In this document: piece by piece, positions 1-9,092 of the stretch
Layout: every line of letters starts with the position of its first letter
Position numbering within the stretch: the stretch's first letter is position 1
NCBI GenBank assembly: GCA_023430885.1
Contig: JAEYYH010000015.1
Location: forward strand, 54,215 to 118,214
Origin: Bacillota bacterium
Lineage (GTDB): Bacteria; Bacillota_I; Bacilli_A; RF39; UBA660
Reading direction: 5' to 3'
DNA length: 64,000 nt
The notes under the pieces: generated by a model
Databases searched by the model: none
What the model was told of the DNA's origin: nothing
What the model saw: the letters and a program-made list of their open reading frames with translations, nothing else
Program-made: the position numbers and the translations under genes

Positions 1-18
1 AATATAGATGGTGATATT

Positions 19-816
19 ATGAAAGTATATATAGATTTAGTATTAATACTTAATTTTCTTATAGATTTGGTTGTTTTAATTACTACTTCGTATGTACTTA
101 AACGAAATATTAAGAGTATTAGGCTTGTATTAGGCGCTTTAGTAGGATCATTAACAACACTATTTCTTTTCATTAAACTTAGCTCAGTAACATTGTTTTT
201 ATTAAAAGTAGTAATAAGTATTTTAATGACTATTACTACTTTTTCATATCGAAATATAAAATACACTTTAAAAAATATTAGTTATTTATATATAGTAAGT
301 ATTATTTTAGGAGGATTTATATATTTTTTAAATATTCAATTCTCTTATAAAAATATTGGTTTTGTTTTTAGGAGATATGGTCTTAGTATTAACTATATAT
401 TTATTCTTCTTTTTTCACCTATAATATTATATTTATATTCTAAACAAGTAAAAGAATTAAAAAATAACTTTTCTAATTATTATAAAGTAGACATACATTT
501 AAATAATTATATTATCAAGGTTAATGCTTTTTTAGATACAGGTAATAAACTTGTTGATCCTTATTTAAAAAGACCAGTTATTATTTTAAATAGAAAAAAG
601 ATAATATATGATATTAATGAATTTCAAATGGTTTTGGTGCCTTATAAGACTATAACTGAGTCTAAGGTATTAGATTGTATTATTGCCTCTAAAGTTGTTA
701 TAAAGGGCATTGGAAGTAAAAATAATGTACTTGTAGGGCTTATGGACGATAACTTGAAAATAAATGGTGTAGATTTAATATTAAATACAAAATTACTGGA
801 GGAAATAAATGTTTAA
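19..816 (+). CDS. spoIIGA: Sporulation sigma-E factor processing peptidase SpoIIGA
   Basis: This is the membrane aspartic protease that converts pro-sigma-E to active sigma-E in the mother cell. The first ~140 residues form about five hydrophobic segments, followed by a soluble domain with the aspartyl protease motif DTGN near residue 172 (FLDTGNKLVDP) and the family's VPYKT segment further on. The 265-residue length is a little short of the usual ~300. The start has a GGTG ribosome site. It overlaps sigE by 8 bp, the conserved arrangement, which supports the identification. Confidence 0.93.
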   Translation: MKVYIDLVLILNFLIDLVVLITTSYVLKRNIKSIRLVLGALVGSLTTLFLFIKLSSVTLFLLKVVISILMTITTFSYRNIKYTLKNISYLYIVSIILGGFIYFLNIQFSYKNIGFVFRRYGLSINYIFILLFSPIILYLYSKQVKELKNNFSNYYKVDIHLNNYIIKVNAFLDTGNKLVDPYLKRPVIILNRKKIIYDINEFQMVLVPYKTITESKVLDCIIASKVVIKGIGSKNNVLVGLMDDNLKINGVDLILNTKLLEEINV

Positions 817-1501
817 AAAATTAATAGATTTTATAGTAAGTATTTTTAATGATGAAGTAAATATATTCTTTATAGGTTCAGCTGATAAATTACCTGAACC
901 ACTAACTAAAGAAGATGAAGTAAAGTATGTAGAATTATCTATGCTAGGAGATGAATCAGCAAGGAAAAAACTTATTGAACATAACTTAAGACTAGTTGTA
1001 TTCTTATCAAAAAAATATGAAAATACTGGTGTTGATTTAGAAGATTTAGTAAGTATAGGAACAATAGGATTAATAAAAGGTGTCAATACTTATAAACTTG
1101 ATAAAAATATTAAACTTGCTACTTATGCATCAAGATGTATTGATAATGAAATACTAATGTTTTTAAGAAAAAATAAAAAAAGAAAAACAGAGATAAGTTT
1201 TGAAGATAGTTTAAGTTATGATAGTGAAGGTAATGAACTACATTTAGAAGATATACTTGGTACTGAAGATGATGTAGTTACTAAATGTATTGAGGATTCA
1301 GATGATAAAAAACTTTTGTATAAAGTTATAACTAACTTAAATGATCGTGATAGACAAATAATGATTTTAAGATATGGACTATATAATAAAGAAGAAATGA
1401 CTCAAAAGGATGTCGCAAGTTTACTTGGTATTAGTCAATCTTATATATCAAGAATAGAAAAGAAGGTAATTAAGAAACTTAAAATATTATCTAAAATTTA
1501 A
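809..1501 (+). CDS. sigE: RNA polymerase sporulation sigma factor SigE (pro-form)
   Basis: This is the early mother-cell sigma factor. The protein has an N-terminal pro-region, then region 2 (NLRLVVFLSKKYENTG, DLVSIGTIGLIKGVNTY, LATYASRCIDNEI) and a region 4 helix-turn-helix (TQKDVASLLGISQSYISRIEKK). The segment FFIGSADKLPEPL around residues 20-32 matches the place where SpoIIGA cleaves the pro-sequence in Bacillus. The start has a strong GGAGG site and lies inside the end of spoIIGA. In B. subtilis sigG follows directly; here it lies 19.5 kb away. Confidence 0.95.
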   Translation: MFKKLIDFIVSIFNDEVNIFFIGSADKLPEPLTKEDEVKYVELSMLGDESARKKLIEHNLRLVVFLSKKYENTGVDLEDLVSIGTIGLIKGVNTYKLDKNIKLATYASRCIDNEILMFLRKNKKRKTEISFEDSLSYDSEGNELHLEDILGTEDDVVTKCIEDSDDKKLLYKVITNLNDRDRQIMILRYGLYNKEEMTQKDVASLLGISQSYISRIEKKVIKKLKILSKI

Positions 1502-1551
1502 TTTTTTTCCTTATTGTGTTATAATTGTTATAGATCATAAGGAGGTACATT

Positions 1552-2472
1552 ATGAAAGAAAACAGTAGTAAAAATATTAAGATTGCCTTTTTCTTAAACC
1601 TATGTTTTTCTATCTTTGAATTAATTGGAGGAATATTTACTAATAGTATTTCGATTATTTCTGATTCAGTTCATGATTTTGGAGATTGTATATCGATTGG
1701 TATATCATATTTTTTTGAAAAAAAATCTAAAAGAAAACCCGATAACAAATATACTTATGGGTATTTAAGATATTCATTAATGGGAGCTTTAATTACTTCT
1801 TTTGTATTATTACTAGGGTCTACATTAGTCTTATATAATGCTATTCCTAGGCTATTTAATCCTGAAGATGTAAATTATAACGGCATGCTTATATTTGCGT
1901 TATTTGGGGTTGCTATTAATGGATATGCAGCATATAAAACATCAAAGGGCCATGGAAAAAATGAAAGAGCAGTTAGTTTACATATGCTTGAAGATGTTTT
2001 AGGATGGATAGCCGTATTAATAGGTAGTTTAATTATGAAAATATTTGATATTTCCATAATTGACCCCCTTTTATCAATAGGCATAAGCATTTATATACTA
2101 TATAATGTTTACCAAAATATCAGAAGTATTGTAGTTGTATTAATGGAGAAAATTCCAGATGATATTGATGTTAGAGAACTTAAAAAACATTTAAAAAGTG
2201 AGTACACAAAAATAATAGATATTCATCATATTCACATATGGACTATAGATGGCATTAATAACTATATAACGATGCATTTAGTAATTGATGGTAATACAGA
2301 AGTTCAAGACATAATTGATTTAAAGTGTTCAATAAAAAATGAACTTAGTCATGAAAATATTAAACACGTTACTATTGAAATTGAATATGCTAATGAAAAA
2401 TGTACTGATAAGTCATGTAATGTTGAAAGCACTGAACCTCATGCACACGACCACCACCATCATCATTTATAA
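1552..2472 (+). CDS. Cation diffusion facilitator (CDF) family metal/proton antiporter
   Basis: This is a membrane exporter of divalent metals such as zinc, of CzcD/ZitB type. About six membrane segments carry the metal-site motifs SDSVHDFGD (residues ~43-51) and HMLEDVLGW (~145-153), followed by a cytoplasmic C-terminal domain. The tail holds two Cys and ends in a His-rich cluster (HAHDHHHHHL), a likely metal sensor or chelator. The start has an AAGGAGG site, and a terminator follows. It appears to be a single-gene unit. The substrate cannot be fixed from sequence. Confidence 0.92.
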   Translation: MKENSSKNIKIAFFLNLCFSIFELIGGIFTNSISIISDSVHDFGDCISIGISYFFEKKSKRKPDNKYTYGYLRYSLMGALITSFVLLLGSTLVLYNAIPRLFNPEDVNYNGMLIFALFGVAINGYAAYKTSKGHGKNERAVSLHMLEDVLGWIAVLIGSLIMKIFDISIIDPLLSIGISIYILYNVYQNIRSIVVVLMEKIPDDIDVRELKKHLKSEYTKIIDIHHIHIWTIDGINNYITMHLVIDGNTEVQDIIDLKCSIKNELSHENIKHVTIEIEYANEKCTDKSCNVESTEPHAHDHHHHHL

Positions 2473-2485
2473 TTAGTTATTTCTT

Positions 2486-2508
2486 AAAAGAGTTATAAAC
2501 TCTTTTTT
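2486..2508 (+). terminator. Rho-independent terminator after the CDF gene
   Basis: A stem AAAGAGTT/AACTCTTT with a short ATA loop is followed by a run of T. Confidence 0.85.
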
Positions 2509-2543
2509 TATGCTATAATATTTTTGTAGGGTAGGGAATTTTT

Positions 2544-5045
2544 ATGAAAATAATAAATGATTTAGTAGTAAAATCTTTAAAAGAAAACAAAACAAGAACA
2601 ATAACAACAATAATTGGAACAACATTAGCCTTTACTTTAATGTTTTTGATAGCTTTTGGAATAAGCAGTTTAAGAAAAAGTTTTTTAAATCAAATTATTG
2701 CAAGCGCAGGGTCATATCACTACGAAATATCAGATGTAAAAGATACACAAAGCAAACTGATTACAGAAAACAATGATATAAAAAGTTATATTGCTTTTAA
2801 TAGAGAAACCATAAAAGATGATCTCTCAAATAAATACTATTTTCTGGCAAGTTATAAAGCTGATTATGAAGATAATATAACTCTATATAAAGGTAGTTAT
2901 CCTAAAGACGAGGAAGTTATAATATCTAGATTCATATATGATTCATGGAGTATTAATATTGGTGATTACATTAATTCTTATAAAGTAGTTGGAATATATA
3001 ATGACTGCAAACTAATTAACTTTAGAACTGAAAAAAATTACTATTATGGTGCGAAATTAAACTATATAATTACTAATTATACTGAATCAGAGTATAGTTC
3101 TTATTCTATAACTTATAAAAATGTAGTTGGTTCTCATAGAAAAGTGAATACATTAGCAAGACAACTAGGATTTAATAGATTACTAGGTAGTGGTGGTGTA
3201 GTTACATATGAAAATATAAAATATAACGATCAATTATTAGAATTATATGGTGAGTATGCCGAAAGTGGCGCTGGAGCAATGTTTAAATTAATTTTAATTA
3301 TTACACTTTCTGTAATTTCACTAGTAACATTTTTTATTCTAACTAATTCGTTTAGTATATCTGTTAAAGAAAGAATAAAGCAATTTGGTATATTATCTAG
3401 TATTGGTACAACAAGAAAACAAATAGTAATTATGGTGTTATTAGAAGGATTATATATAGGCATTATTTCTATAATCATTGCTTTAGTATTAAGTATTTTA
3501 CTTTTAATGCAAGTACTTGGTATAACTAATTATTTACTTCAGCATATAATTTCAAGCAAATATTTAATAAGTATATATTTGCCTTATCTATTTATTGCAC
3601 TTGGTTATGGGATGTTAACTCTCTTTCTAGCTGTACTTTCACCAGCTAGAAAAATAAGTAGAGTTTCTCCTATAGAATCTATTCAGGGAAATACTACTTT
3701 TAATTCTAGAAAAAGAAGATTCAAAAGCAATAGTAAGATAGCAAAAATATTTAAAATAGAAGGAATACTTGCCTCTAAAAATACTAAAAGGAATGCTTCA
3801 AAATATAAAGTAATAATAATTACAATAAGTATTAGTATATTACTATATCTATTCTTTACGGCTATAATTAATTTAAATAAAGAAAATATAGAATCTACAT
3901 TTGAACAAGAAAAATATGACTTTTCTATTTCAGGGGTAAATGAAAATGATATTTCTTTATTTAGAAGTGTTAAAGGGATTGGCGATATTGATATAGTTAA
4001 AAACATTTTTGTATCATATAAAAAACCAGACGATAATAAATACTATTCATTAGAGAATAATACATCGTTCGATACAGCATATACTGATAAAATAGAAAAC
4101 ACAGTTATATATCAAGTAACAGAAGATGAATTTAATTCTTATATAAAAGAGTACAACTTAAATAAAAATTATCCAATTATAATTAACAATAAAAGTTTAT
4201 ATGATGATGATTTTAAAGTTATAGGAGCTGAACCAATTTATAAAAATGAGGGCAAGTTTAATATTAATTTTTGTAACTATGAATATATTTTAGATAGTGA
4301 TACCAAAGTTTCTTCAAGTAAAATAACTAATTGTTATTTAGAGTATGAAGATGTTAATTTAATTAATGATGGTTGGAAACAAATAGGCGAGTCAAGTAAT
4401 AATGGTGCCATAATTGTAACAAAAGAAATGTTTGATAAAATACTAGATGGTTGTACGAATGAAATATGTCTTAATTATAAGAAAAATCCTACTGTTTCAA
4501 TATATATAAACGCTGATGACGATATTTATGACATTGATGAGCGTTTACAAACTATTGTTGATAATATGAATGGTAGTGATGTTAACTATAATAGTCCTGC
4601 TGTTTATTATCTTAATGCTAAAATGATGATTATAGCATTAAAATTCATAATTTATGTTATTCTTACTTTAATAATTTTGATATGTATAACATTTATGATT
4701 AATACTATAGCTAGTAGTTTAATGCTTAGAAAGAATGAATTTGCCGTTTTAAAATCAATTGGTATGACAAATAAATCAGTTAAAAAAATGGTTTTTTTAG
4801 AAAGTATTGGCGTTGGTTTTAAAGCACTGATTTTAGGAATTATATTATCTTATGCCAGTATATATTTATTCTTTGCGGCCATAAACTCCAACACAAATGA
4901 TCCAATAAAATATGATTATCCTATTAAGGAAACGTTTTATATGGCTATCGTTATTGTTATATTTAATGTTATAATATATATGTATATGATGAATAGAATT
5001 AATAAAGATAATATTATTGATGATATAAGAAATACAAACATATAG
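2544..5045 (+). CDS. Large FtsX/MacB-type ABC transporter permease, orphan
   Basis: This 833-residue membrane protein has the double-FtsX layout: an N-terminal membrane helix, a ~200-residue extracellular domain, three helices (~235-350), a second anchor near residue 430, another ~220-residue extracellular domain, and three C-terminal helices. Motifs such as KERIKQFGILSSIGTTRKQI and RKNEFAVLKSIGMTNKSV are typical of the cytoplasmic coupling loops. Peptide-antibiotic or lipoprotein export permeases have this form. No ATP-binding gene is adjacent; the next gene is a zinc-ribbon protein. It must share an ATPase encoded elsewhere or have lost its own. Confidence 0.85.
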   Translation: MKIINDLVVKSLKENKTRTITTIIGTTLAFTLMFLIAFGISSLRKSFLNQIIASAGSYHYEISDVKDTQSKLITENNDIKSYIAFNRETIKDDLSNKYYFLASYKADYEDNITLYKGSYPKDEEVIISRFIYDSWSINIGDYINSYKVVGIYNDCKLINFRTEKNYYYGAKLNYIITNYTESEYSSYSITYKNVVGSHRKVNTLARQLGFNRLLGSGGVVTYENIKYNDQLLELYGEYAESGAGAMFKLILIITLSVISLVTFFILTNSFSISVKERIKQFGILSSIGTTRKQIVIMVLLEGLYIGIISIIIALVLSILLLMQVLGITNYLLQHIISSKYLISIYLPYLFIALGYGMLTLFLAVLSPARKISRVSPIESIQGNTTFNSRKRRFKSNSKIAKIFKIEGILASKNTKRNASKYKVIIITISISILLYLFFTAIINLNKENIESTFEQEKYDFSISGVNENDISLFRSVKGIGDIDIVKNIFVSYKKPDDNKYYSLENNTSFDTAYTDKIENTVIYQVTEDEFNSYIKEYNLNKNYPIIINNKSLYDDDFKVIGAEPIYKNEGKFNINFCNYEYILDSDTKVSSSKITNCYLEYEDVNLINDGWKQIGESSNNGAIIVTKEMFDKILDGCTNEICLNYKKNPTVSIYINADDDIYDIDERLQTIVDNMNGSDVNYNSPAVYYLNAKMMIIALKFIIYVILTLIILICITFMINTIASSLMLRKNEFAVLKSIGMTNKSVKKMVFLESIGVGFKALILGIILSYASIYLFFAAINSNTNDPIKYDYPIKETFYMAIVIVIFNVIIYMYMMNRINKDNIIDDIRNTNI

Positions 5046-5058
5046 AAGTGAGGTTTTT

Positions 5059-5856
5059 ATGAAAATATGTTCTAAATGTAATAAAGAAGTAACACCAGGG
5101 CAGTTATATTGTCCTAGATGTGGATTTTCTTTAATCAAAAACAAATATGGGGAAAGAGTAGGGATAGGTGGTACTGCTTCTAAAATAGTTACTCCAGAAA
5201 CAACTCAAAAAATTAACGAAGCTAATATGGAACATGGTAATAACGGAATTCAACCAAGAATAAATTTATGGGGAAATAATACTAATAATAAAAACACTTC
5301 CTCAGCAGCTATTATTGTAATTATATTTATTATTTCTACATGCATACCTTTACTATTAACAGTTTTCTCGAGTGTGAAAACAACTAGTAATTCAATTGAT
5401 ATCACTTCAAAATATAATTTAGATAGTACTGTAAATCAAGTAACTGGATTAGCAGATGATAATTTAAATGTTCGTAAGTACTACGCTGAAAACGGCACTA
5501 TAACTTTAGATGTTATTGCAGATGTTACTGGTTTAGAAAAAGAAGATTTAACTAATGCTTGGTGTAGCTGGATAGCAAGTTACAATACTGAAGCTAATGC
5601 TGTACTATGCACTATTACTGCACATAGTGATTTAGGCAACTCTGTTGATGCTATAAACTCTTTAGAAGATTTATCTAACAGTATTGATGAAGCTTATTAT
5701 GACAATGTTAATTATGATACTTTAACTAGTATTTATGATACTTTAAATAACTTATATTATTTAAGTCGTAATTCTTATGATACTTATAGTGATTATGAAG
5801 AGAAGTATAATACTTTAAATAATAATTTAAATACTTATATTAATAATTTAGAATAA
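5059..5856 (+). CDS. Zinc-ribbon single-pass membrane protein of unknown function
   Basis: The N-terminus is a zinc ribbon (CSKCNKEVTPGQLYCPRCGF, two CxxC pairs). After a ~70-residue Asn-rich linker comes one membrane segment (AAIIVIIFIISTCIPLLLTV, residues ~82-101) and an exported C-terminal domain rich in Tyr, Asn, Asp and Ser. The predicted topology is ribbon inside, domain outside. The gene lies 13 bp after the FtsX permease and is probably cotranscribed, so the two may act together at the envelope. No specific function can be assigned. Confidence 0.7.
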   Translation: MKICSKCNKEVTPGQLYCPRCGFSLIKNKYGERVGIGGTASKIVTPETTQKINEANMEHGNNGIQPRINLWGNNTNNKNTSSAAIIVIIFIISTCIPLLLTVFSSVKTTSNSIDITSKYNLDSTVNQVTGLADDNLNVRKYYAENGTITLDVIADVTGLEKEDLTNAWCSWIASYNTEANAVLCTITAHSDLGNSVDAINSLEDLSNSIDEAYYDNVNYDTLTSIYDTLNNLYYLSRNSYDTYSDYEEKYNTLNNNLNTYINNLE

Positions 5857-5875
5857 ACCTTTATAAGGTTTTTTT
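5855..5875 (+). terminator. Rho-independent terminator
   Basis: The stem AAACCTT/AAGGTTT with a short loop and T run starts at the stop codon of the zinc-ribbon gene. Confidence 0.85.
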
Positions 5876-5958
5876 CTTGCTTAAATATTAATAAATGTTA
5901 TAATATAATTTAATAGCAAGAATTTGCGAAATATAGCATAAGAAGCAAGGTGAGAAAT

Positions 5959-6792
5959 ATGCAAGATATAGGTAGACTCCTTAAAAAAGAAATCGAAGCA
6001 AATAGGCTTGTTGAATTTGATTTTATAAGAAGTTATGTAGAAAATTACATTAAAATTAATAAACTAAAACGTTATTATAAAGATTTAATTCCTAGCGTAC
6101 CACCAGAATTATTAAAAGCTAATTTAATAAGTGCTTATAATGCTAAAACAAAAAATCTTCATATAGATGATGATAGACTAACTGATTCAATTATTAAAAC
6201 AACTTATTTAAAAGATAAGAATGCATATTGTACTAGTGATCTGATTTTTATATATTCTATTTATTTAAGCTATATAACTCATGAACTTGCTCATATAAAA
6301 CAAAATAAATTAGTTCATTCTTTTAGCTATTCTCCGCAAGTACAACTATTAAAAGATGCTTTCACTGTTCATGACAAATACTATGAATTTTATTTAAGCA
6401 ATCACAATGATTTTATAAGTGAACATAATGCCAATATGGAAGCAATATTTGAAGTACTTGATTTATTAAATTATACTAATATGTTAGAAGATAAAGATTT
6501 ACTTAATCAGTATAATAGTTTTATGTGTAATTTAATAACAAAACCTTATCAAGCTGTAGAAAATTTTATGATATGTCCTGCAAGCACATTTTATAGTAAT
6601 TTTAAAGAAAAAGATCGTTTTTATACTTTGGATAAAGAAATGAGTAAAAATAATTTTACAAGAATACTTTATGGAATGCCTTTTGATAGAAAACTATTTA
6701 GTAAATTAGTCCAAGTACGTGATAAAGAAATAGAAGTGCCTAATGTAAAAAAACTGATTTTAAGAAGTGGTGAATATGGGAAAACTATCTAA
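5959..6792 (+). CDS. Cytosolic HExxH-motif protein (putative metallopeptidase-like), unknown
   Basis: This is an unrecognised soluble protein of 277 residues. It carries ITHELAHIKQNK near residue 110, an HExxH zinc-metallopeptidase signature, and a downstream SEHNANMEA segment that could supply the third ligand. No signal peptide is present. An upstream in-frame GTG at 5950 overlaps the ribosome site AAGGTGAG, so the ATG at 5959 is chosen. It overlaps the next gene, a WYL regulator, by 17 bp. Whether it is a peptidase is inference from the motif only; a second HExxH protein lies at 22170. Confidence 0.6.
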   Translation: MQDIGRLLKKEIEANRLVEFDFIRSYVENYIKINKLKRYYKDLIPSVPPELLKANLISAYNAKTKNLHIDDDRLTDSIIKTTYLKDKNAYCTSDLIFIYSIYLSYITHELAHIKQNKLVHSFSYSPQVQLLKDAFTVHDKYYEFYLSNHNDFISEHNANMEAIFEVLDLLNYTNMLEDKDLLNQYNSFMCNLITKPYQAVENFMICPASTFYSNFKEKDRFYTLDKEMSKNNFTRILYGMPFDRKLFSKLVQVRDKEIEVPNVKKLILRSGEYGKTI

Positions 6793-7375
6793 TACTATTA
6801 CAATGCTCCAGTTATTAAATACTGGTAAAAAATATACAGTAGACGAATTATCTAAAATATTAGAAGTAACACCACGTATGATTAGAAGTTATAAAGAAGA
6901 ATTAGATAAAGCTGGCATATATATTGATACTATAATGGGGCCATATGGTGGCTATGTACTTAATCAAAGTATCAGAATGCCAGTTAGAAAATTTCGAAAG
7001 AAAGACGTTGATTTATTAAATAGAGTTAGTTCCAAACTAAATGATGAACAGTTAAAAAATGACTTATATATTCTTACTGATAAAGTAAGAGGAGTATTTA
7101 AAGGCTCTAAAGAAGAAGCTAAAGAATTAGATATTCATGAAGTAAGTGATAAGTATAATGCTTTAACTAGAGCTATAAAAGAAAAAAGAAAAGTTAAGAT
7201 AACATATTATTCTTATAATAAAGGTGAAAATGTTAGAATAATTGATCCTATAGAGTTATTTTTATTTAGTGATGGATGGTATGTTGCAGCATACTGTGAA
7301 CTTAGACAAGATATACGTCATTTTGAACTTAAAAGAATTAGAGAGTTTGAACTTTTAAAAGAAAATTATGAGTAG
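6776..7375 (+). CDS. WYL-domain helix-turn-helix transcriptional regulator
   Basis: The N-terminus is a winged helix of DeoR/HTH_11 type (YTVDELSKILEVTPRMIRSYKEEL). A C-terminal WYL-like domain follows (RKVKITYYSYNKGENVRIIDP, FLFSDGWYVAAYCELRQDIRHFEL). Such proteins act as ligand- or nucleic-acid-sensing repressors or activators. At 199 residues it is short for the class and lacks the C-terminal WCX extension. The ATG at 6776 follows GTGGTGA and lies inside the upstream HExxH gene, so the two are translationally coupled. Its targets are unknown. Confidence 0.85.
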   Translation: MGKLSNTITMLQLLNTGKKYTVDELSKILEVTPRMIRSYKEELDKAGIYIDTIMGPYGGYVLNQSIRMPVRKFRKKDVDLLNRVSSKLNDEQLKNDLYILTDKVRGVFKGSKEEAKELDIHEVSDKYNALTRAIKEKRKVKITYYSYNKGENVRIIDPIELFLFSDGWYVAAYCELRQDIRHFELKRIREFELLKENYE

Positions 7376-7427
7376 ACCATATAATTCCTACTTAAGTAGT
7401 ATTATTTACTTTAGGAGGAATTTTTAT

Positions 7428-8369
7428 ATGGAAAAGATAATGCAAGAAAATTTTGATTTATTAAAGAAAAGAATAATAGATACTCATGAAGTTAGTGATT
7501 TAAAAGGAATTAAAGATAAAATTAAAAGTATTAAAGGTAATACTATTTGTGTTGGTGCAGGAGGATCTAATGTTGTTGCAAATTATGCATCTAAAGTTAT
7601 TTCTAAATTAAATGGTAATTTAGTTTTGTGTATGATGCCAAGAGATTTAGAGCACATTAATTTAGCTAACTTTGATAATGTTTTAATAGCAAGTTATAGT
7701 GGTAAAGGTAAAGCAGTTGATTTAGCCTTAAATAATAAATTAAACAAATATTTATTATCCAATAATGATATTAAATACGACGGAGTAACTAATATTACTT
7801 ATAATAACACTATAGAAAAAGAGAATAGTTTTATTTCTCTAGCGGCTACTTTGATGCCTATGTCAATTCTTTTAAAAACATATATGGGTTTAAGAGACCC
7901 ACATTATATAAGTATAATAGAGGAAATGTTTGATAAAGTTAAAGTTAATATTAAGTGGAACGACATATATGAAATAATAGGTGGTATAGAAAATAGTACC
8001 GTTATTAAGTACTTAGAAAGCACTATGGTAGAATCAGGTATTGCAGTACCAGTAGTTCATGATAAATATGATTTTTGTCATGGAAGAAGTACACTTTCAT
8101 ACAAAAATAATAATGGGTTAATATATTTAGATAATCGTAATAAAGAAATTGATAAATTAATACTTAGTGAGGCTAAAAAATATTATACTGAGGTAATAGC
8201 TTTAAATGGTTATTATCCTAGTCCAGATGAGTTAACTGATGAATTTTATATGACTTTACAAGCTATGTATTTAACTAAAAAAATGGCCGAAAACAAGGGC
8301 GAAGACCTAACTGGTGTAGATCATAGTCCACTTGTTTATAAATTATATAATTTTAAGGGAACAATGTGA
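7428..8369 (+). CDS. SIS-domain-like (sugar isomerase fold) protein
   Basis: The segment VGAGGSNVVANYASKVISKL followed by VLIASYSGKGKAVDLAL is typical of the phosphosugar-binding SIS fold. A second half with HDKYDFCHGRSTLSYKN resembles the other SIS lobe. The ATG at 7428 is chosen because a perfect AGGAGG lies at 7413-7418; the upstream extension has no ribosome site. It sits between the WYL regulator and a Ham1-like phosphatase in a likely operon (5959-8952). The substrate is unknown; a nucleoside- or sugar-phosphate role is only suggested by the neighbour. Confidence 0.65.
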   Translation: MEKIMQENFDLLKKRIIDTHEVSDLKGIKDKIKSIKGNTICVGAGGSNVVANYASKVISKLNGNLVLCMMPRDLEHINLANFDNVLIASYSGKGKAVDLALNNKLNKYLLSNNDIKYDGVTNITYNNTIEKENSFISLAATLMPMSILLKTYMGLRDPHYISIIEEMFDKVKVNIKWNDIYEIIGGIENSTVIKYLESTMVESGIAVPVVHDKYDFCHGRSTLSYKNNNGLIYLDNRNKEIDKLILSEAKKYYTEVIALNGYYPSPDELTDEFYMTLQAMYLTKKMAENKGEDLTGVDHSPLVYKLYNFKGTM

Positions 8370-8376
8370 GGTAATT

Positions 8377-8952
8377 ATGAAAGAAATAGTATTTGTAACC
8401 GGCAATACTGGTAAAAGAAAATCCGCTGAAAAACATCTTAAAAATACTGTAGTAACTTGTCTTGATTTTAATTTTATTGAACCTGATATAAATGATATTG
8501 AATATATTGCTAAAGAAAAAGTGCTAGATGCTTATAAAAACGTTAATAAGCCCTGTATAGCGTTAGATGCAGGCTTTTACATACCAAATTACCCTAATAA
8601 TCCAAACTTCCCAGGAGCATTCCCTAAAAGAGAAATATTAGATACTATTGGAGTTGTAGGATTACTAGAAAATATGAAAGATGTTACTGATAGGAATTGT
8701 TATTTTAAAGAATGCCTAGCATATTATGATGGAGAAAATATAAAATACTTTTATGGTATAAGTAAAGGAAGATTAAGTACGGAAATAAAAGGAAATGACA
8801 GTGCCAAAAAATGGTCAGAATTATGGTATGTATTCATTCCTGATAACAATAATAAAACTCTAGCTGAAATGACTGATGAAGAAAGACAAAATAGAAATGA
8901 TTTAAGTACATCGGCTATTGAAGAGTTTGGCAAATGGTATAATGAAATATAG
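8377..8952 (+). CDS. Non-canonical purine NTP pyrophosphatase, Ham1/RdgB-like
   Basis: This enzyme class hydrolyses (d)ITP and XTP to monophosphates for house-cleaning. The start FVTGNTGKRKSAEKHL is the Ham1 nucleotide-binding motif, and LDAGFYIPNYP...FPGAFPKR corresponds to the active-site segment (usually DDSGL). The C-terminal SERN..HR region is replaced by SAIEEFGKWY, so this is a divergent member and could act on another nucleotide. The ATG at 8377 follows GTGAGG and lies 7 bp after the SIS-like gene. Confidence 0.75.
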   Translation: MKEIVFVTGNTGKRKSAEKHLKNTVVTCLDFNFIEPDINDIEYIAKEKVLDAYKNVNKPCIALDAGFYIPNYPNNPNFPGAFPKREILDTIGVVGLLENMKDVTDRNCYFKECLAYYDGENIKYFYGISKGRLSTEIKGNDSAKKWSELWYVFIPDNNNKTLAEMTDEERQNRNDLSTSAIEEFGKWYNEI

Positions 8953-9004
8953 GTTTTAAAGAAAGATAAAATTAATAACTAAAAAAGGATTTTAAGATAA
9001 TTAC

Positions 9005-9030
9005 AAGTTGTTTATATAACAACTTTTTTT
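9005..9030 (+). terminator. Rho-independent terminator
   Basis: A perfect 8-bp stem AAGTTGTT/AACAACTT is followed by T residues. It ends the 5959-8952 operon. Confidence 0.85.
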
Positions 9031-9092
9031 CTTGAAAAAATATTTATATATGGTATAATAACACGCATAGGCGCATAAAGGGGGAATAATGT

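Noticed and set aside
5959..7375. HExxH protein plus WYL regulator as an ImmA-type defence or toxin-antitoxin pair
   Set aside because: The regulator is not of the XRE/CI type seen with ImmA, and nothing nearby points to a mobile element or toxin fold.
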